Shown: piece by piece, positions 55,195 through 63,557 of the stretch | Position numbering within the stretch: the stretch's first letter is position 1 | Layout of the letters: each line of letters opens with the position of its first letter | DNA from: Propionicimonas sp. | Lineage (GTDB): Bacteria > Actinomycetota > Actinomycetes > Propionibacteriales > Propionibacteriaceae | NCBI RefSeq assembly: GCF_029975155.1 | Contig: NZ_JARKPQ010000114.1 | Coordinates: 1-64,000, forward strand | Direction of reading: 5' to 3' | Length of the DNA: 64,000 nt | The notes under the pieces: generated by a model | Seen by the model: the letters and a program-made list of their open reading frames with translations, nothing else | The model's database searches: none | What the model was told of the DNA's origin: nothing | Made by a program: the position numbers and the translations under genes

Positions 55195-56754
55195 TCAGTG
55201 GCGGGTCGTCATGCCGTCCCAGGTGCTGACCTTCTGGTGGCGGTGCTCCTCGGTGAACCAGGTGGTGGTGACCGCCTTGGTCTCGGTGAAGAACGCGACG
55301 CCGTCCTTGCCCATCGCGTGCAGGTCGCCGAAGAACGAGTCCTTGTGACCGGTGAACGGGAACGTGGAGAACGGCACCGGGATGCCCACGTTCACGCCCA
55401 CCATGCCGGCGTGGGTGCGCTTGGCGAACTCACGCGCGTAGTGGCCGGAGCTGGTGTAGATGCACGACCCGTTGGCGAACGGGTTGGCGTTCATGATCCC
55501 GAGGCCCTCCTCGAAGTCCTTCACCCGCTTGATCGAGGTCACCGGGCCGAAGATCTCGTAGGTGCCGGCCCAGTTGTCCGCGCCCACCCGGTCGAGGATC
55601 GTCGGGCCGACGTAGTAGCCGCCCTCGTAGCCGTCGACGCTCACGTCGCGCCCGTCCAGCACGAGGTCACCGCCCTCGTCCACACCGCGCTGAATGCAGG
55701 ACGCCACCCACTCGCGGTGCTTGGCGGTGATCACCGGGCCGAGCTGGCTCTCCGGAAGGTAGGCCGGGCCCAGCTTCAGGTCGGCCGCCTTCGCGGCCAG
55801 CATCTCCACCACCTGGTCGGCGACCGAGTCCTGTACGCAGACCACCGGCAGCGCCATGCAGCGCTGGCCCGCGCAGCCGTAGGTCGAGTTGATGATGCCG
55901 GCGACCGAGCGCTCCAGCACCGCGTCCTCGAGGATGAGGGCGTGGTTCTTGGCCTCGGTGAGGGCCTGGACGCGCTTCCCCGCGCCCGCGGCCACCTGGT
56001 AGATGTGCTTGCCCACCGAGGTGGAGCCGACGAAGCTGATGCCGCGGACGTCCGGGTGCACGAGCAGGCTGTCGGCCTCGACGCGGGAGCAGGTGACCAG
56101 GTTCGCCACGCCCTTGGGCAGACCCGCCTCGACCAGCAGTTCCATCATCCGCATCGAGGTCTGCGGCACCATCGAGGCGGCCTTCAGCACGAAGGTGTTG
56201 CCGGTGGTGATCGCGAACGGCAGCATCCAGCCCATCGGGATCATCGCCGGGAAGTTGTACGGCGCGATGCCCACGAACACGCCGAGCGGCTCGCGGTAGG
56301 AGACCGTGTCGTAGCCCTTGGAGATGTTCATCGTGGTGTCGCCCTGCATCAGGTAGTGCGTCGAGCACGCGCACTCCACGACCTCGATCGCCTTCAGCAC
56401 GTCGCCGCGGGCCTCGGACAGGACCTTGCCCATCTCGGTCGCCAGCAGGGTGCTCAGCTCGTCCAGGTGCTCGTCCAGCAGCGCCTTGAACCGGAACATC
56501 AGCTGGATCCGCTGCGGCACCGGGGTGTCGCGCCACGCCGGGTAGGCCCGCGCGGCGGCAGCGACGGCGGAGTCGACCTCCTCCTGGGTACAGCAGGGGG
56601 CTTCGGCGATCTGCTCGCCGGTGGACGGGTTCATCACCGGCATGTAGGTGCCGGTCCTCGACTCCCGCCACTCGTTGTCCACCAGGTAGCGCAACCGCTT
56701 CAGCGTTGCGGCGCTCTGGGTGGCAGCCGGGGCGGCCTCATTGGTCAACGACAT
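55195..56754 (-). CDS. mmsA: CoA-acylating methylmalonate/malonate-semialdehyde dehydrogenase
   Basis: NAD- and CoA-dependent aldehyde dehydrogenase (519 residues) of the MmsA/IolA group. In inositol breakdown it turns malonate semialdehyde into acetyl-CoA. The NAD site GNTFVLKAASMVPQTSMRMM and SFVGSTSVGKHIYQVAAGAGKRVQALTEAKNHALI are clear, with the catalytic Cys in YGCAGQRCMA. The lack of the usual general-base Glu in the ELGGK position (here EAKNH) is typical of the CoA-acylating group. It is the last gene of the iolC operon, 80 bases after iolB. Confidence 0.94.
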   Translation of the reverse strand: MSLTNEAAPAATQSAATLKRLRYLVDNEWRESRTGTYMPVMNPSTGEQIAEAPCCTQEEVDSAVAAAARAYPAWRDTPVPQRIQLMFRFKALLDEHLDELSTLLATEMGKVLSEARGDVLKAIEVVECACSTHYLMQGDTTMNISKGYDTVSYREPLGVFVGIAPYNFPAMIPMGWMLPFAITTGNTFVLKAASMVPQTSMRMMELLVEAGLPKGVANLVTCSRVEADSLLVHPDVRGISFVGSTSVGKHIYQVAAGAGKRVQALTEAKNHALILEDAVLERSVAGIINSTYGCAGQRCMALPVVCVQDSVADQVVEMLAAKAADLKLGPAYLPESQLGPVITAKHREWVASCIQRGVDEGGDLVLDGRDVSVDGYEGGYYVGPTILDRVGADNWAGTYEIFGPVTSIKRVKDFEEGLGIMNANPFANGSCIYTSSGHYAREFAKRTHAGMVGVNVGIPVPFSTFPFTGHKDSFFGDLHAMGKDGVAFFTETKAVTTTWFTEEHRHQKVSTWDGMTTRH

Positions 56755-56834
56755 CTGGTGTTCCTCTCTGTGTGGGCCGATCGGGCCCGTCTGGTGGCCG
56801 CGCCGTGGAAGGGTGCCGGGCGCGGCCGGTTGGG

Positions 56835-57713
56835 CTATTCGGTTGTCGCCAGTCGCGGGTCCACGGCCTGGCCCGCCCAGGTCTGGCGCACCCAGGCGTG
56901 GGCGGGGTCGTCACAGATCAGCCATGCTCGAGTCTCCCCCGGGCCGGCCATGACGTTCAGGTAGTACATGTCGTATCCGGGCGGGGCCATCGCCGGGCCG
57001 TGCCAGCCGTGCGGCACCAGCACCACGTCGCGGGGACGCACCTCGGCGAGCACGTCGATCGGACGCTCGTCCGTGCCGTACACCCGCTGGTAGCCGAAGG
57101 CATCGCCCGCCGCCGGGCTTCCCGGCTCGGTGCGAAGCTCGAAGTAGTAGATCTCCTCGAGGGACGTCTCGACGCCGTCCCGCTCCTCGTCGTGCTTGTG
57201 CGGCGGGTAGCTCGACCAGTTGCCGGCCGGGGTGATCACTTCGCAGGCGATGATCGAATCGGCCTCGAGCACGCCCGGCGTCCCGAAGTTGCGGACGCGG
57301 CGGCTGGCCGTGCCGGCGCCGCGCAGCTCGTCCGGCACGGCGGACGCGGGCACGTAGGCCACGGGGAGGGCATTGCGTGCCGTCGCGGAGCACAGGGCGT
57401 AGCGACCGCCGGTGGTGCTGGTCAGGGTGAAGCTCGCGTCGCGAGGGACGTAGAGCACGTCGGTGGCCGCGCTGAACACGTCCGGACGCCCGGCCAGCTC
57501 GTAGGCCTGTCCGGCCACCTCGACGCTCGCCGCGCCGCGCAGAGGTACGACGATGTACTCCAGATCGTGGGTCTCGACCGTCCGGCTCTCCCCCGCCGCC
57601 AGATCGGCGACCTGGAGGCCGGTGTGGGCCCACCCCTCGACCGAGCCGGGCAACACCCGGGTGTCGTACTCCGCGTCGGCGGAGGTCCCCGCCGGATACA
57701 CCCACTGACTCAT
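56835..57713 (-). CDS. iolB: 5-deoxy-glucuronate isomerase
   Basis: Cupin enzyme (292 residues) that isomerises 5-deoxy-glucuronate to 5-dehydro-2-deoxy-D-gluconate, the substrate of IolC. The metal-binding set is SSYPPHKHDEERDG followed by LEEIYYFEL and, near the C-terminus, VPHGWHGPAMAPPGYDMYYLNVMAG, as in KduI/IolB. It overlaps the upstream barrel-protein gene by 4 bases (ATGA). The length is normal. Longer readings upstream lie over the neighbouring gene and were rejected. Confidence 0.94.
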   Translation of the reverse strand: MSQWVYPAGTSADAEYDTRVLPGSVEGWAHTGLQVADLAAGESRTVETHDLEYIVVPLRGAASVEVAGQAYELAGRPDVFSAATDVLYVPRDASFTLTSTTGGRYALCSATARNALPVAYVPASAVPDELRGAGTASRRVRNFGTPGVLEADSIIACEVITPAGNWSSYPPHKHDEERDGVETSLEEIYYFELRTEPGSPAAGDAFGYQRVYGTDERPIDVLAEVRPRDVVLVPHGWHGPAMAPPGYDMYYLNVMAGPGETRAWLICDDPAHAWVRQTWAGQAVDPRLATTE

Positions 57714-58612
57714 GCCACTCCCACCTGGGTCGCTTGCTGATGGACGAGCCCGGCGGCGATGTCGACGGCCTTGGCCACATCGTTGTCCGCCGGGTAGAGC
57801 AGCGCCCGGCCGATCACGAGCCCGACCGCCGTCGGATGCTCGAGCGCGTCCGCCCACTGCCGGTAGATCTGGTCGGGGTCGCCGACCGGGTCGCCGCCCA
57901 GCAGCAGGCTGGGCAGGGTCGTGGAGTCGAGCACCCGGTGCATGTCGTCGACCACCGGCAGCTTCAGCCACGTGTGCGCACTGGTGGCGCCGAGGCCGGC
58001 CGCGATCTGGATCGACTTGATCACCGAGTCGGGATCGAGCACGTTGCGCACCCGGTCGGGCGCGACGCGGACGGAGAGGAACGGCTCGACCATGGCCATC
58101 AGCCCGCGTTTCGACAGCGCCGTGACCGCCGCGCCGGTGGACTCCAGCACGCGGGCGGTGTCCTCGTCCTCGAGGCAGATCCGGGTGAGCATCTTGCCGC
58201 CGTCCAGGCCGTTGCCGGCGAGGGTCTCCGCGTCATAGCCCGTCCAGCGGTCGTCGAACTCGAACTCCGCACCCTGCAGGCCACCCCGGTTCATCGAGCC
58301 GACCACGACCTTGCCCTCCAGCAGGCCGGACAGCAGCAGGTCCTCGAGGATGTCCGCCGTGCCCAGCACGCCGTCCACGCCCGGCCGGCGCAGGGCGACG
58401 GCGAGCCGCTCCAGCAGGTCTGCCCTGGAGGCCATCGCGCGCGCATTGTCCCGGACGCCGAGCGCGCCCCGAGCGGGATGGTCGGCCGCGACGATCAGCA
58501 GGCGCCCGTCCGCGGGCCGCTCCGAGCGGCGGCGATCCTTCCAGGCCCTGGTGATCGCGCCGGGGTCCGAGGCCCGCCGCCTGGTGAGTGCCGCCGCGTC
58601 GATGAGGGTCAT
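57710..58612 (-). CDS. Cgl0158-family (beta/alpha)8 barrel protein, possible iol aldolase
   Basis: Protein of 300 residues that resembles the Cgl0158 family found in actinobacterial inositol clusters. The barrel starts with LLIVAADHPARGALGV and continues through VDGVLGTADILEDLL, KVVVGSMNRGGLQGAEFEFDDR, and GGKMLTRICLEDEDTARVLES to HTWLKLPVVDDM with a lysine at the end of a strand (possible Schiff-base residue), then LLLGGDPVGD. This order recalls class I aldolases of the DeoC/FbaB type and the DUF2090 part of some IolC proteins. Its place between iolC and iolB suggests it cleaves 6-phospho-5-dehydro-2-deoxy-gluconate (the IolJ step). That function is inferred. The stop overlaps iolB. Confidence 0.75.
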   Translation of the reverse strand: MTLIDAAALTRRRASDPGAITRAWKDRRRSERPADGRLLIVAADHPARGALGVRDNARAMASRADLLERLAVALRRPGVDGVLGTADILEDLLLSGLLEGKVVVGSMNRGGLQGAEFEFDDRWTGYDAETLAGNGLDGGKMLTRICLEDEDTARVLESTGAAVTALSKRGLMAMVEPFLSVRVAPDRVRNVLDPDSVIKSIQIAAGLGATSAHTWLKLPVVDDMHRVLDSTTLPSLLLGGDPVGDPDQIYRQWADALEHPTAVGLVIGRALLYPADNDVAKAVDIAAGLVHQQATQVGVA

Positions 58613-58673
58613 GCGGGGTCCCCTCGGAGTTGTTCGGGGGAGCGCAGCGGAGGAGAGGAACTCCGTGGGGTGC

Positions 58674-59624
58674 TCATCGTCCAGCCTCCTCCAGCAGTGC
58701 CTCGACCTCGGCCTCGGTGGGCATCGCTGTCGAGCACTCCAGCCGGGACGCGACGAGCGCCCCGGCCGCGTTCGCGAACCGCAGCACCCTCTCCAGGCCC
58801 CAGCCGCTGAGCAGGCCGTGGCAGACCGCGCCACCGAAGGAGTCGCCCGCGCCGAGGCCGTTGACGACGCGTACGACGACCGGTGGCACCTCCACGGTCT
58901 CGTCGGCGGTCATCGCCAGCACACCCTTGGGGCCCTGCTTCACGATCGCGAGTTCGATCCCGCGCTCCAGGAGGGCCTTCGCCGCCCGGACCGGCTCGGC
59001 CTCGCCCACGGCCACCCGGCACTCCTCGCGGTTGCCGATCGCGACCGTGCAGTGCGAGAGGGCGATCTCGGCGTGCCGGGTCGCCTCGGCCTCCGTCTTC
59101 CAGAACATCGGCCGGTAGTCGAGGTCGAGGATGGTCAGCGGTTTCCGTTCCCGGACGCGCCATGCCGCCAGGTGCGACTGCCGGCTCGGCTCGGCGGAGA
59201 GCCCGGTCAGGGTCGACCAGTAGACGCCGGCGTCCGCGATCTCGTGCAGCGGGAGGTCGGTGACCTCGATCCGCAGGTCGGGTGCCTGGGGATAGCGGTA
59301 GAAGTACAGCGGGAAATCGTCCGGCGGAAAGATCTCGCAGAACGCCACCGGGGTGGGCAACCAGGGGTCCGTGCCGACGAAGTCGGTGGTGACGCCGAGT
59401 TCGGCGAGCTTGGCACGGACGAAACGCCCGAACGGGTCGTTGCCGGTCTTCGTGATGATCGCGGACGTGTGTCCGTAGCGGGCGGCGGCCACGGACACGT
59501 TGGTCGCGCTCCCCCCGAGGAACTTGCCGAAGGAGGTCACCTCTTCGAGCGGGACGCCGATCTGGGTGGGGTAGATGTCCACGCCGACACGACCGATGCA
59601 CACGACCTCGTAGGTGTCAGCCAT
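58674..59624 (-). CDS. iolC: 5-dehydro-2-deoxygluconokinase
   Basis: PfkB-family sugar kinase (316 residues) that phosphorylates 5-dehydro-2-deoxy-D-gluconate. The N-terminal motif is FGKFLGGSATNVSVAAARYG, followed by KTGNDPFGRFVRAKLAELGV, typical of IolC. The ATP and catalytic site is NGLGAGDSFGGAVCHGLL with the GAGD base. No C-terminal DUF2090 domain is fused, unlike longer IolC proteins. It is the first gene of the operon, behind the promoter at 59673-59715. Confidence 0.93.
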   Translation of the reverse strand: MADTYEVVCIGRVGVDIYPTQIGVPLEEVTSFGKFLGGSATNVSVAAARYGHTSAIITKTGNDPFGRFVRAKLAELGVTTDFVGTDPWLPTPVAFCEIFPPDDFPLYFYRYPQAPDLRIEVTDLPLHEIADAGVYWSTLTGLSAEPSRQSHLAAWRVRERKPLTILDLDYRPMFWKTEAEATRHAEIALSHCTVAIGNREECRVAVGEAEPVRAAKALLERGIELAIVKQGPKGVLAMTADETVEVPPVVVRVVNGLGAGDSFGGAVCHGLLSGWGLERVLRFANAAGALVASRLECSTAMPTEAEVEALLEEAGR

Positions 59625-59672
59625 GGATCAGATCCTTCGACTTCAGCGGCGTTGGCAACGTCCCGGGCTCTC

Positions 59673-59715
59673 AGTCTCGCAGCGCGCCCTGAAGGTGTCA
59701 AGCTTTGTTAGGACA
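59673..59715 (-). promoter_or_regulatory. Promoter and IolR operator of the iolC operon
   Basis: On the minus strand TTGACA (59696-59701) is followed after 17 bases by GAGACT (59673-59678), a weak -10. TGTCCTAACA (minus strand, 59706-59715) matches KGWCHTRACA at all ten positions. CTAATGTC overlaps it (59712-59719). The site lies between iolC and the divergent regulator gene and could control both. Confidence 0.65.
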
Positions 59716-59768
59716 TTAGCCTATTCAGGCATCCGGCGTTTACGCTATCAATGCATCGTCCGTTCGGC

Positions 59769-59774
59769 TATCGT
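59769..59774 (+). promoter_or_regulatory. Leaderless -10 box (TATCGT) of the iol regulator
   Basis: TATCGT ends 6 bases before the ATG at 59781, giving the leaderless layout. This supports the MATQIPV start over the ATG 30 bases upstream. Confidence 0.45.
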
Positions 59775-59780
59775 GCGCTC

Positions 59781-60521
59781 ATGGCGACGCAGATTCCTGT
59801 GACTATCGACCGGAACTCCCCCGTCCCGCTCTACCACCAGTTGGCCGAACAACTCGCGGCAGCGATCGACACCGGAGTGCTCAAGCCGGGCGACGCCTTC
59901 GAGAACGAACTGTCCCTCGCCGACCGGCTGGACCTGTCCCGGCCGACCGTTCGCCGCGCGATCGTCGAGCTGGTGACGCGGGGTCTGCTCGTCCGCCGCC
60001 GCGGCATCGGCACCACCGTCGCCAACGAGGTGATCCACCGCCGCAACGAGCTGACCAGCCTGTACGACGACCTCAAGCGCAACGGCCGCGAACCGCTGAC
60101 CGAGGTGCTGGAGTTCAACACCGAATTCATCGACCAGCGGGCGTCGCAGATCCTCGGCCTGGACCCGGAGACACCGCTGGTCTACCTGGAGCGGCTGCGC
60201 TCCGTCCAGGAGGGGCCGATGTCGGTGCTGCGCAACTGGCTGCCGCCGATGTGGGCGGACCTCGACCTGGACGCGCTGGCCAGCCACGGCCTGTACAACG
60301 TGATGCGGGCCCGCGGCGTCGTGCCCGCGGTCGCCCACCAGACCATCGGCGCCCGGCCGGCGGAGCCGAGCGAGCGCAAGCTGCTCGGCCTGGACAAGAA
60401 CGACCCGGTGCTGACGATGTCCCGCCGCGCCTACGACTCCGCGGGAGCGCCGGTGGAGTTCGGCGACCACTGCTACCGCTACGACCGGTACCTCTTCGAC
60501 ATCACGGTCTACGCCAGCTGA
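59781..60521 (+). CDS. iolR: GntR/HutC-family regulator, likely of the inositol genes
   Basis: Transcription factor (246 residues). The winged helix is at residues 15-80 (PVPLYHQLAEQLAAAIDTG, then LADRLDLSRPTVRRAIVELVTRGLL), with a C-terminal UTRA domain ending in FDITVYAS. It diverges from the iolC operon, and all three inositol promoters in the window have IolR-like sites, so it is the natural candidate. In Corynebacterium glutamicum the GntR regulator IolR represses inositol genes; identity here is by context and motif, so the symbol is provisional. The 3' end overlaps a convergent GntR gene by 13 bases. Confidence 0.8.
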   Translation: MATQIPVTIDRNSPVPLYHQLAEQLAAAIDTGVLKPGDAFENELSLADRLDLSRPTVRRAIVELVTRGLLVRRRGIGTTVANEVIHRRNELTSLYDDLKRNGREPLTEVLEFNTEFIDQRASQILGLDPETPLVYLERLRSVQEGPMSVLRNWLPPMWADLDLDALASHGLYNVMRARGVVPAVAHQTIGARPAEPSERKLLGLDKNDPVLTMSRRAYDSAGAPVEFGDHCYRYDRYLFDITVYAS

Positions 60522-61300
60522 ATTCTTGGTTCCAGCTGGCGATCCAGGACGCCGCGCATCCGGTTGGTCACCGGGTGGTAGAGGTTGTACGAGTGGTTGA
60601 TGAGCCCGCCGTCCCGGTAGGCACTGCGGCGCTCACTGAGAACCGGAGTTCCGGCCGGCAGCTGCATGAAGCGCGCACTGGAGTCGTCCAGGACAGTGGC
60701 GCTCAACTCGTACTCGAGCCGGTCTTCCTCCCAACCACAGGCAGCCAGCAGGGCGGCGAGGCTGCCGGTCTCCAGGTCGTCGCGGCCGAACGAGGCGATC
60801 CGGCGGAGCAGGAAGTTCTCCAGCAGAGCGATCGGAGTCTCGTTGGCGTACCGCTCACGCACCAGGTGGAGCAGTTCGGTGCCGACTCGATAGCCGGTTG
60901 CTCGGGCCAGCTCGCCATCAGCGCTGACGTGCTCGAAGACGCGTACGACAGTGCGGGGTTCGCGCCTGCTCGCCGTGATCAACTCGAAGATCGTGTTCGA
61001 GGTCTCTGGCCGGTACCCGATACCCAGGCCGGTCTCGATGCGGGTGCCACGGCGCCGCGTGCGAGAGATCGTGCCGCTCGACTCCAGCACACCCATCGCG
61101 CGCCGCAACGTCGAGCGTGCGATGCCGAATCCCTTGCAGAGGTCCTTCTCTGCCGGGAGGAAGGTTCCCGGCGGAAGCAGGCCCAGCCGAATCGCGCTCT
61201 CGATCTGGTCCAGCACTTGGGCGTAGAGGGGTATCCGGCTCTCCTGAGCGACCGGTGTGAACACCAAGTCGAAATCCACGCTCCGAGTATGGTCCGTCAC
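60509..61300 (-). CDS. GntR/HutC-family regulator of the adjacent ABC operon
   Basis: Transcription factor (263 residues) with a winged helix (IPLYAQVLDQIESAIRLGLLPPG, then LCKGFGIARSTLRRAMGVLE, about residues 25-75) and a UTRA domain. The GTG at 61300 follows GGAGG at 5 bases, which decides the start over an upstream ATG. It is transcribed in the same direction as, and downstream of, the binding-protein gene at 61481, with 180 bases between. It is a different protein from the iol regulator (the two are clearly diverged). Its effector is unknown; a phosphorylated sugar or polyol would be usual for UTRA domains. Confidence 0.88.
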   Translation of the reverse strand: MTDHTRSVDFDLVFTPVAQESRIPLYAQVLDQIESAIRLGLLPPGTFLPAEKDLCKGFGIARSTLRRAMGVLESSGTISRTRRRGTRIETGLGIGYRPETSNTIFELITASRREPRTVVRVFEHVSADGELARATGYRVGTELLHLVRERYANETPIALLENFLLRRIASFGRDDLETGSLAALLAACGWEEDRLEYELSATVLDDSSARFMQLPAGTPVLSERRSAYRDGGLINHSYNLYHPVTNRMRGVLDRQLEPRIQLA

Positions 61301-61480
61301 CGATGCCTCCCTGACCCAGGAGCCTAGCCTGATCCCCCTGCGTCGTCGGGCAGTACACACGCCTGGCGTCGCGCGGGCGAGAGGTACCCGCGCGACGCTT
61401 TCCGGCTCACCGCGAAGCCCGGACCCGGTTGATCTCGAACCGGACCCTGAGGGCCGCCTCGCGGCAACGACGGTGACCGC

Positions 61481-62674
61481 CTAGCGGTTGCCGCGCCAGA
61501 AGTCCTGCCACGTCGTGGTGTTGGCGTAGTCGTCGGTCAGGTACACGGTGTCGAACGGCTGGATCTGATCGCGAATCCCTGCGATGCCCTGCGGATCGGA
61601 AGAAGTCACGAGGCTGGAGAAGGAGAACTTGCCATCCGGCATGATGAACTCCATTCCCTCCTGAGAGGTGGCGAAGTGGATATACAGCTTTGCCGCATTC
61701 GGGCTCTTCGTCTTCGTCGCGTAGGCCAGAGTCTGCGGGGTGGACGCTCCCAGGAACGGGTTGATTCCGGCGCAGGCAGCCAGCGAGTATCCCTTGTCGG
61801 CGTTGTTGCGGTATTTGGCGGCCCACATCAGACCCATCGGAGGGCTGGTCTGTCCGGGCGCACCCACGGCATCGGAGACCTCTTCATCGTTCTTGAAGAT
61901 CGTCGGTGAGTTCTTGGCCAGCCGCTTCACCCACTCGTGCACGGCCGTCGGCTCATCGGTCTTCAGGTCCTCGCCGTAGAGGTCCTTGTACGCCTTCGCA
62001 TAGGCGTCGGCGTGGTTGCGAGCGGCCTGGTTCCACGCAGTGGTGAACACGGTCCGGCTCTCGGGATCCGGTATGGCCACCAGACCGGCCCACTTCTGGT
62101 CGGTGAGTTCCCAGATGTTCTTGATCGGGCAGTTCGCACCGTTGACCTCGGTGTTGTAGGTCCAGAGCATCTGGTTGTCACTGGACAGGAATGGGTAGGT
62201 GGCGGTCTCGGGCAGGGTGTCCCGCATGTCACCAGGGACCCAGCTGGTGAGGATCCCGTCGGCCAGGAGCTGGGCATAGACCGCCGGCACCTCCGAGGTG
62301 GCGACGACGTCGCCGATCACATTGTTCGCCTGACTCTCCATGGCGACCTTCTCCAGCACATTTGTCTCGATCTTCACGCCGTTGGCCTTGATGCCGTACT
62401 TCGCGGTGAAGGCCTCGGCAATCTTCACGACTTTGCCGGTCTCGTCGTAGATCGAGATCGGGCCCTCCTTCTTGGCGGCGGCGATCAGCTTGTCCAGGTC
62501 GAAGCCCGCCGCGGTCTCGTCGGGAGCCGGATCGGGTCGCTGGATCGGGACGAGTTGGCCACTCTGACCGTCGGCGCCCGCCGGAGGCGCACAGGCGGAG
62601 AGCAGGGCCAGCACCACGAGGGTCGCCAGGCCGGCGACGCGGCGTGGCTTCGGATGAGAGAAACGTTCGGGCAC
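61481..62674 (-). CDS. ABC substrate-binding lipoprotein (AfuA/FbpA-type family 1)
   Basis: Lipoprotein receptor (397 residues). The signal ends in LSAC (Cys28). The fold matches iron(III)-, 2-aminoethylphosphonate- or hexose-phosphate-binding proteins: GPISIYDETGKVVKIAEAFTAKYGIK, DVVATSEVPAVYAQLLADGI, LWTYNTEV, IWELTDQKWAGLVAIPDPES and, late in the chain, YATKTKSPNAAKLYIHFATSQEGMEFI. The twin-tyrosine motif used for iron by FbpA proteins was not found, which points away from free ferric iron and toward an organic or phosphate ligand. GAGAAAGG lies 8 bases before the GTG. The operon also encodes an inositol-phosphatase-type enzyme (62712) and an ATPase (63554). Confidence 0.85.
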   Translation of the reverse strand: MPERFSHPKPRRVAGLATLVVLALLSACAPPAGADGQSGQLVPIQRPDPAPDETAAGFDLDKLIAAAKKEGPISIYDETGKVVKIAEAFTAKYGIKANGVKIETNVLEKVAMESQANNVIGDVVATSEVPAVYAQLLADGILTSWVPGDMRDTLPETATYPFLSSDNQMLWTYNTEVNGANCPIKNIWELTDQKWAGLVAIPDPESRTVFTTAWNQAARNHADAYAKAYKDLYGEDLKTDEPTAVHEWVKRLAKNSPTIFKNDEEVSDAVGAPGQTSPPMGLMWAAKYRNNADKGYSLAACAGINPFLGASTPQTLAYATKTKSPNAAKLYIHFATSQEGMEFIMPDGKFSFSSLVTSSDPQGIAGIRDQIQPFDTVYLTDDYANTTTWQDFWRGNR

Positions 62675-62711
62675 GATGATTGCCTTTCTCGAAGGGAACG
62701 AACAGGAGCTG

Positions 62712-63557
62712 TCAGGTCGGATCGGGAACCGTCGCGTTGACAGGACGACGGCTCTGGAAGCGCATGATCTGGTCGATCAGCGCGAAGTCGGCACCGGCGA
62801 CTGTCCCGAAGTAGTGCCGGTTGAGGTGATCGGAGACGGACGGAAGCTGCCTGCCTTCGCCGTAGGTGCGGTAGACACCGCCCGCCTGCTTGAGGATGAA
62901 CGCCGGTGCCGCCACGTCCCATGGGTTGGCCTCGAAGGCGAAGGTGGCGTCGGCCCAGCCCGCCGCGACGTGGCACAACGAGATGGCGCTGCTGCCGAGG
63001 TCACGGACCGCTGAGTAGCCCAACTCCAGTTGGGCGTAGGCAGCCAGGGCCTCGGCGCTGTAGTGGACGAGATCCCGCGGCAACGGAAAGGACGCGATGA
63101 CGGTCGCCTGCTCAGGCACCGTGCATCCACGGGCCAGCAGCGGCCGTCCGTTCAGCCGGGCACCTCGCTCGTCGGCCTCGAAGAGTTGCTCGGCGACCGG
63201 GTCGTACACCACTCCGGCAACCACTTCGCCGTCGACGGCCGCGGCCACGACCACCGCCCACAGCGCGATGCCACGGGCGAAGTTGGCGGTGCCGTCGATC
63301 GGGTCGACGTACCAGGTCACCTCGCCGTCGCCGCTGAAGCCGCCCTCCTCGCCGAGGATGCGCGATCCCGGCAGTCGGGCGTCGATGACGGTGCGGACCT
63401 CGGCCTCGGCCTTGCGATCGTAGGCCGTCACGATGTCGTGGAAGTCGGCCTTCTCCTCGATCTCGACGTTGTGGTTGCGGAAGCCCTGCAGGGCGACCTT
63501 GCCCGCGCTCAACGCCGCGCAGCGGGCGATGTCCATCAGCTCGGCACTGGCGATCAT
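62712..63557 (-). CDS. Inositol monophosphatase-family phosphatase
   Basis: Metal-dependent phosphatase (281 residues) of the IMPase/HisN/CysQ superfamily. The metal-binding motifs are GEEGGFSGDGE (Glu), WYVDPIDGTANFARGI (DPIDGT) and AFEANPWDVAAPAFILKQAGG (WDxAA). It could act on inositol phosphate, histidinol phosphate, fructose bisphosphate or adenosine bisphosphate. Its place between the ABC ATPase (overlap 4 bases) and the binding-protein gene suggests that the imported ligand is a phosphate ester. The start at 63557 is set by that overlap. Confidence 0.88.
   Translation of the reverse strand: MIASAELMDIARCAALSAGKVALQGFRNHNVEIEEKADFHDIVTAYDRKAEAEVRTVIDARLPGSRILGEEGGFSGDGEVTWYVDPIDGTANFARGIALWAVVVAAAVDGEVVAGVVYDPVAEQLFEADERGARLNGRPLLARGCTVPEQATVIASFPLPRDLVHYSAEALAAYAQLELGYSAVRDLGSSAISLCHVAAGWADATFAFEANPWDVAAPAFILKQAGGVYRTYGEGRQLPSVSDHLNRHYFGTVAGADFALIDQIMRFQSRRPVNATVPDPT

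Noticed and set aside
61481-62674. Ferric iron-binding protein (FbpA)
   Set aside because: The family fold fits, but the twin tyrosines that bind iron in FbpA were not found and the operon holds a phosphatase, so iron was not called.
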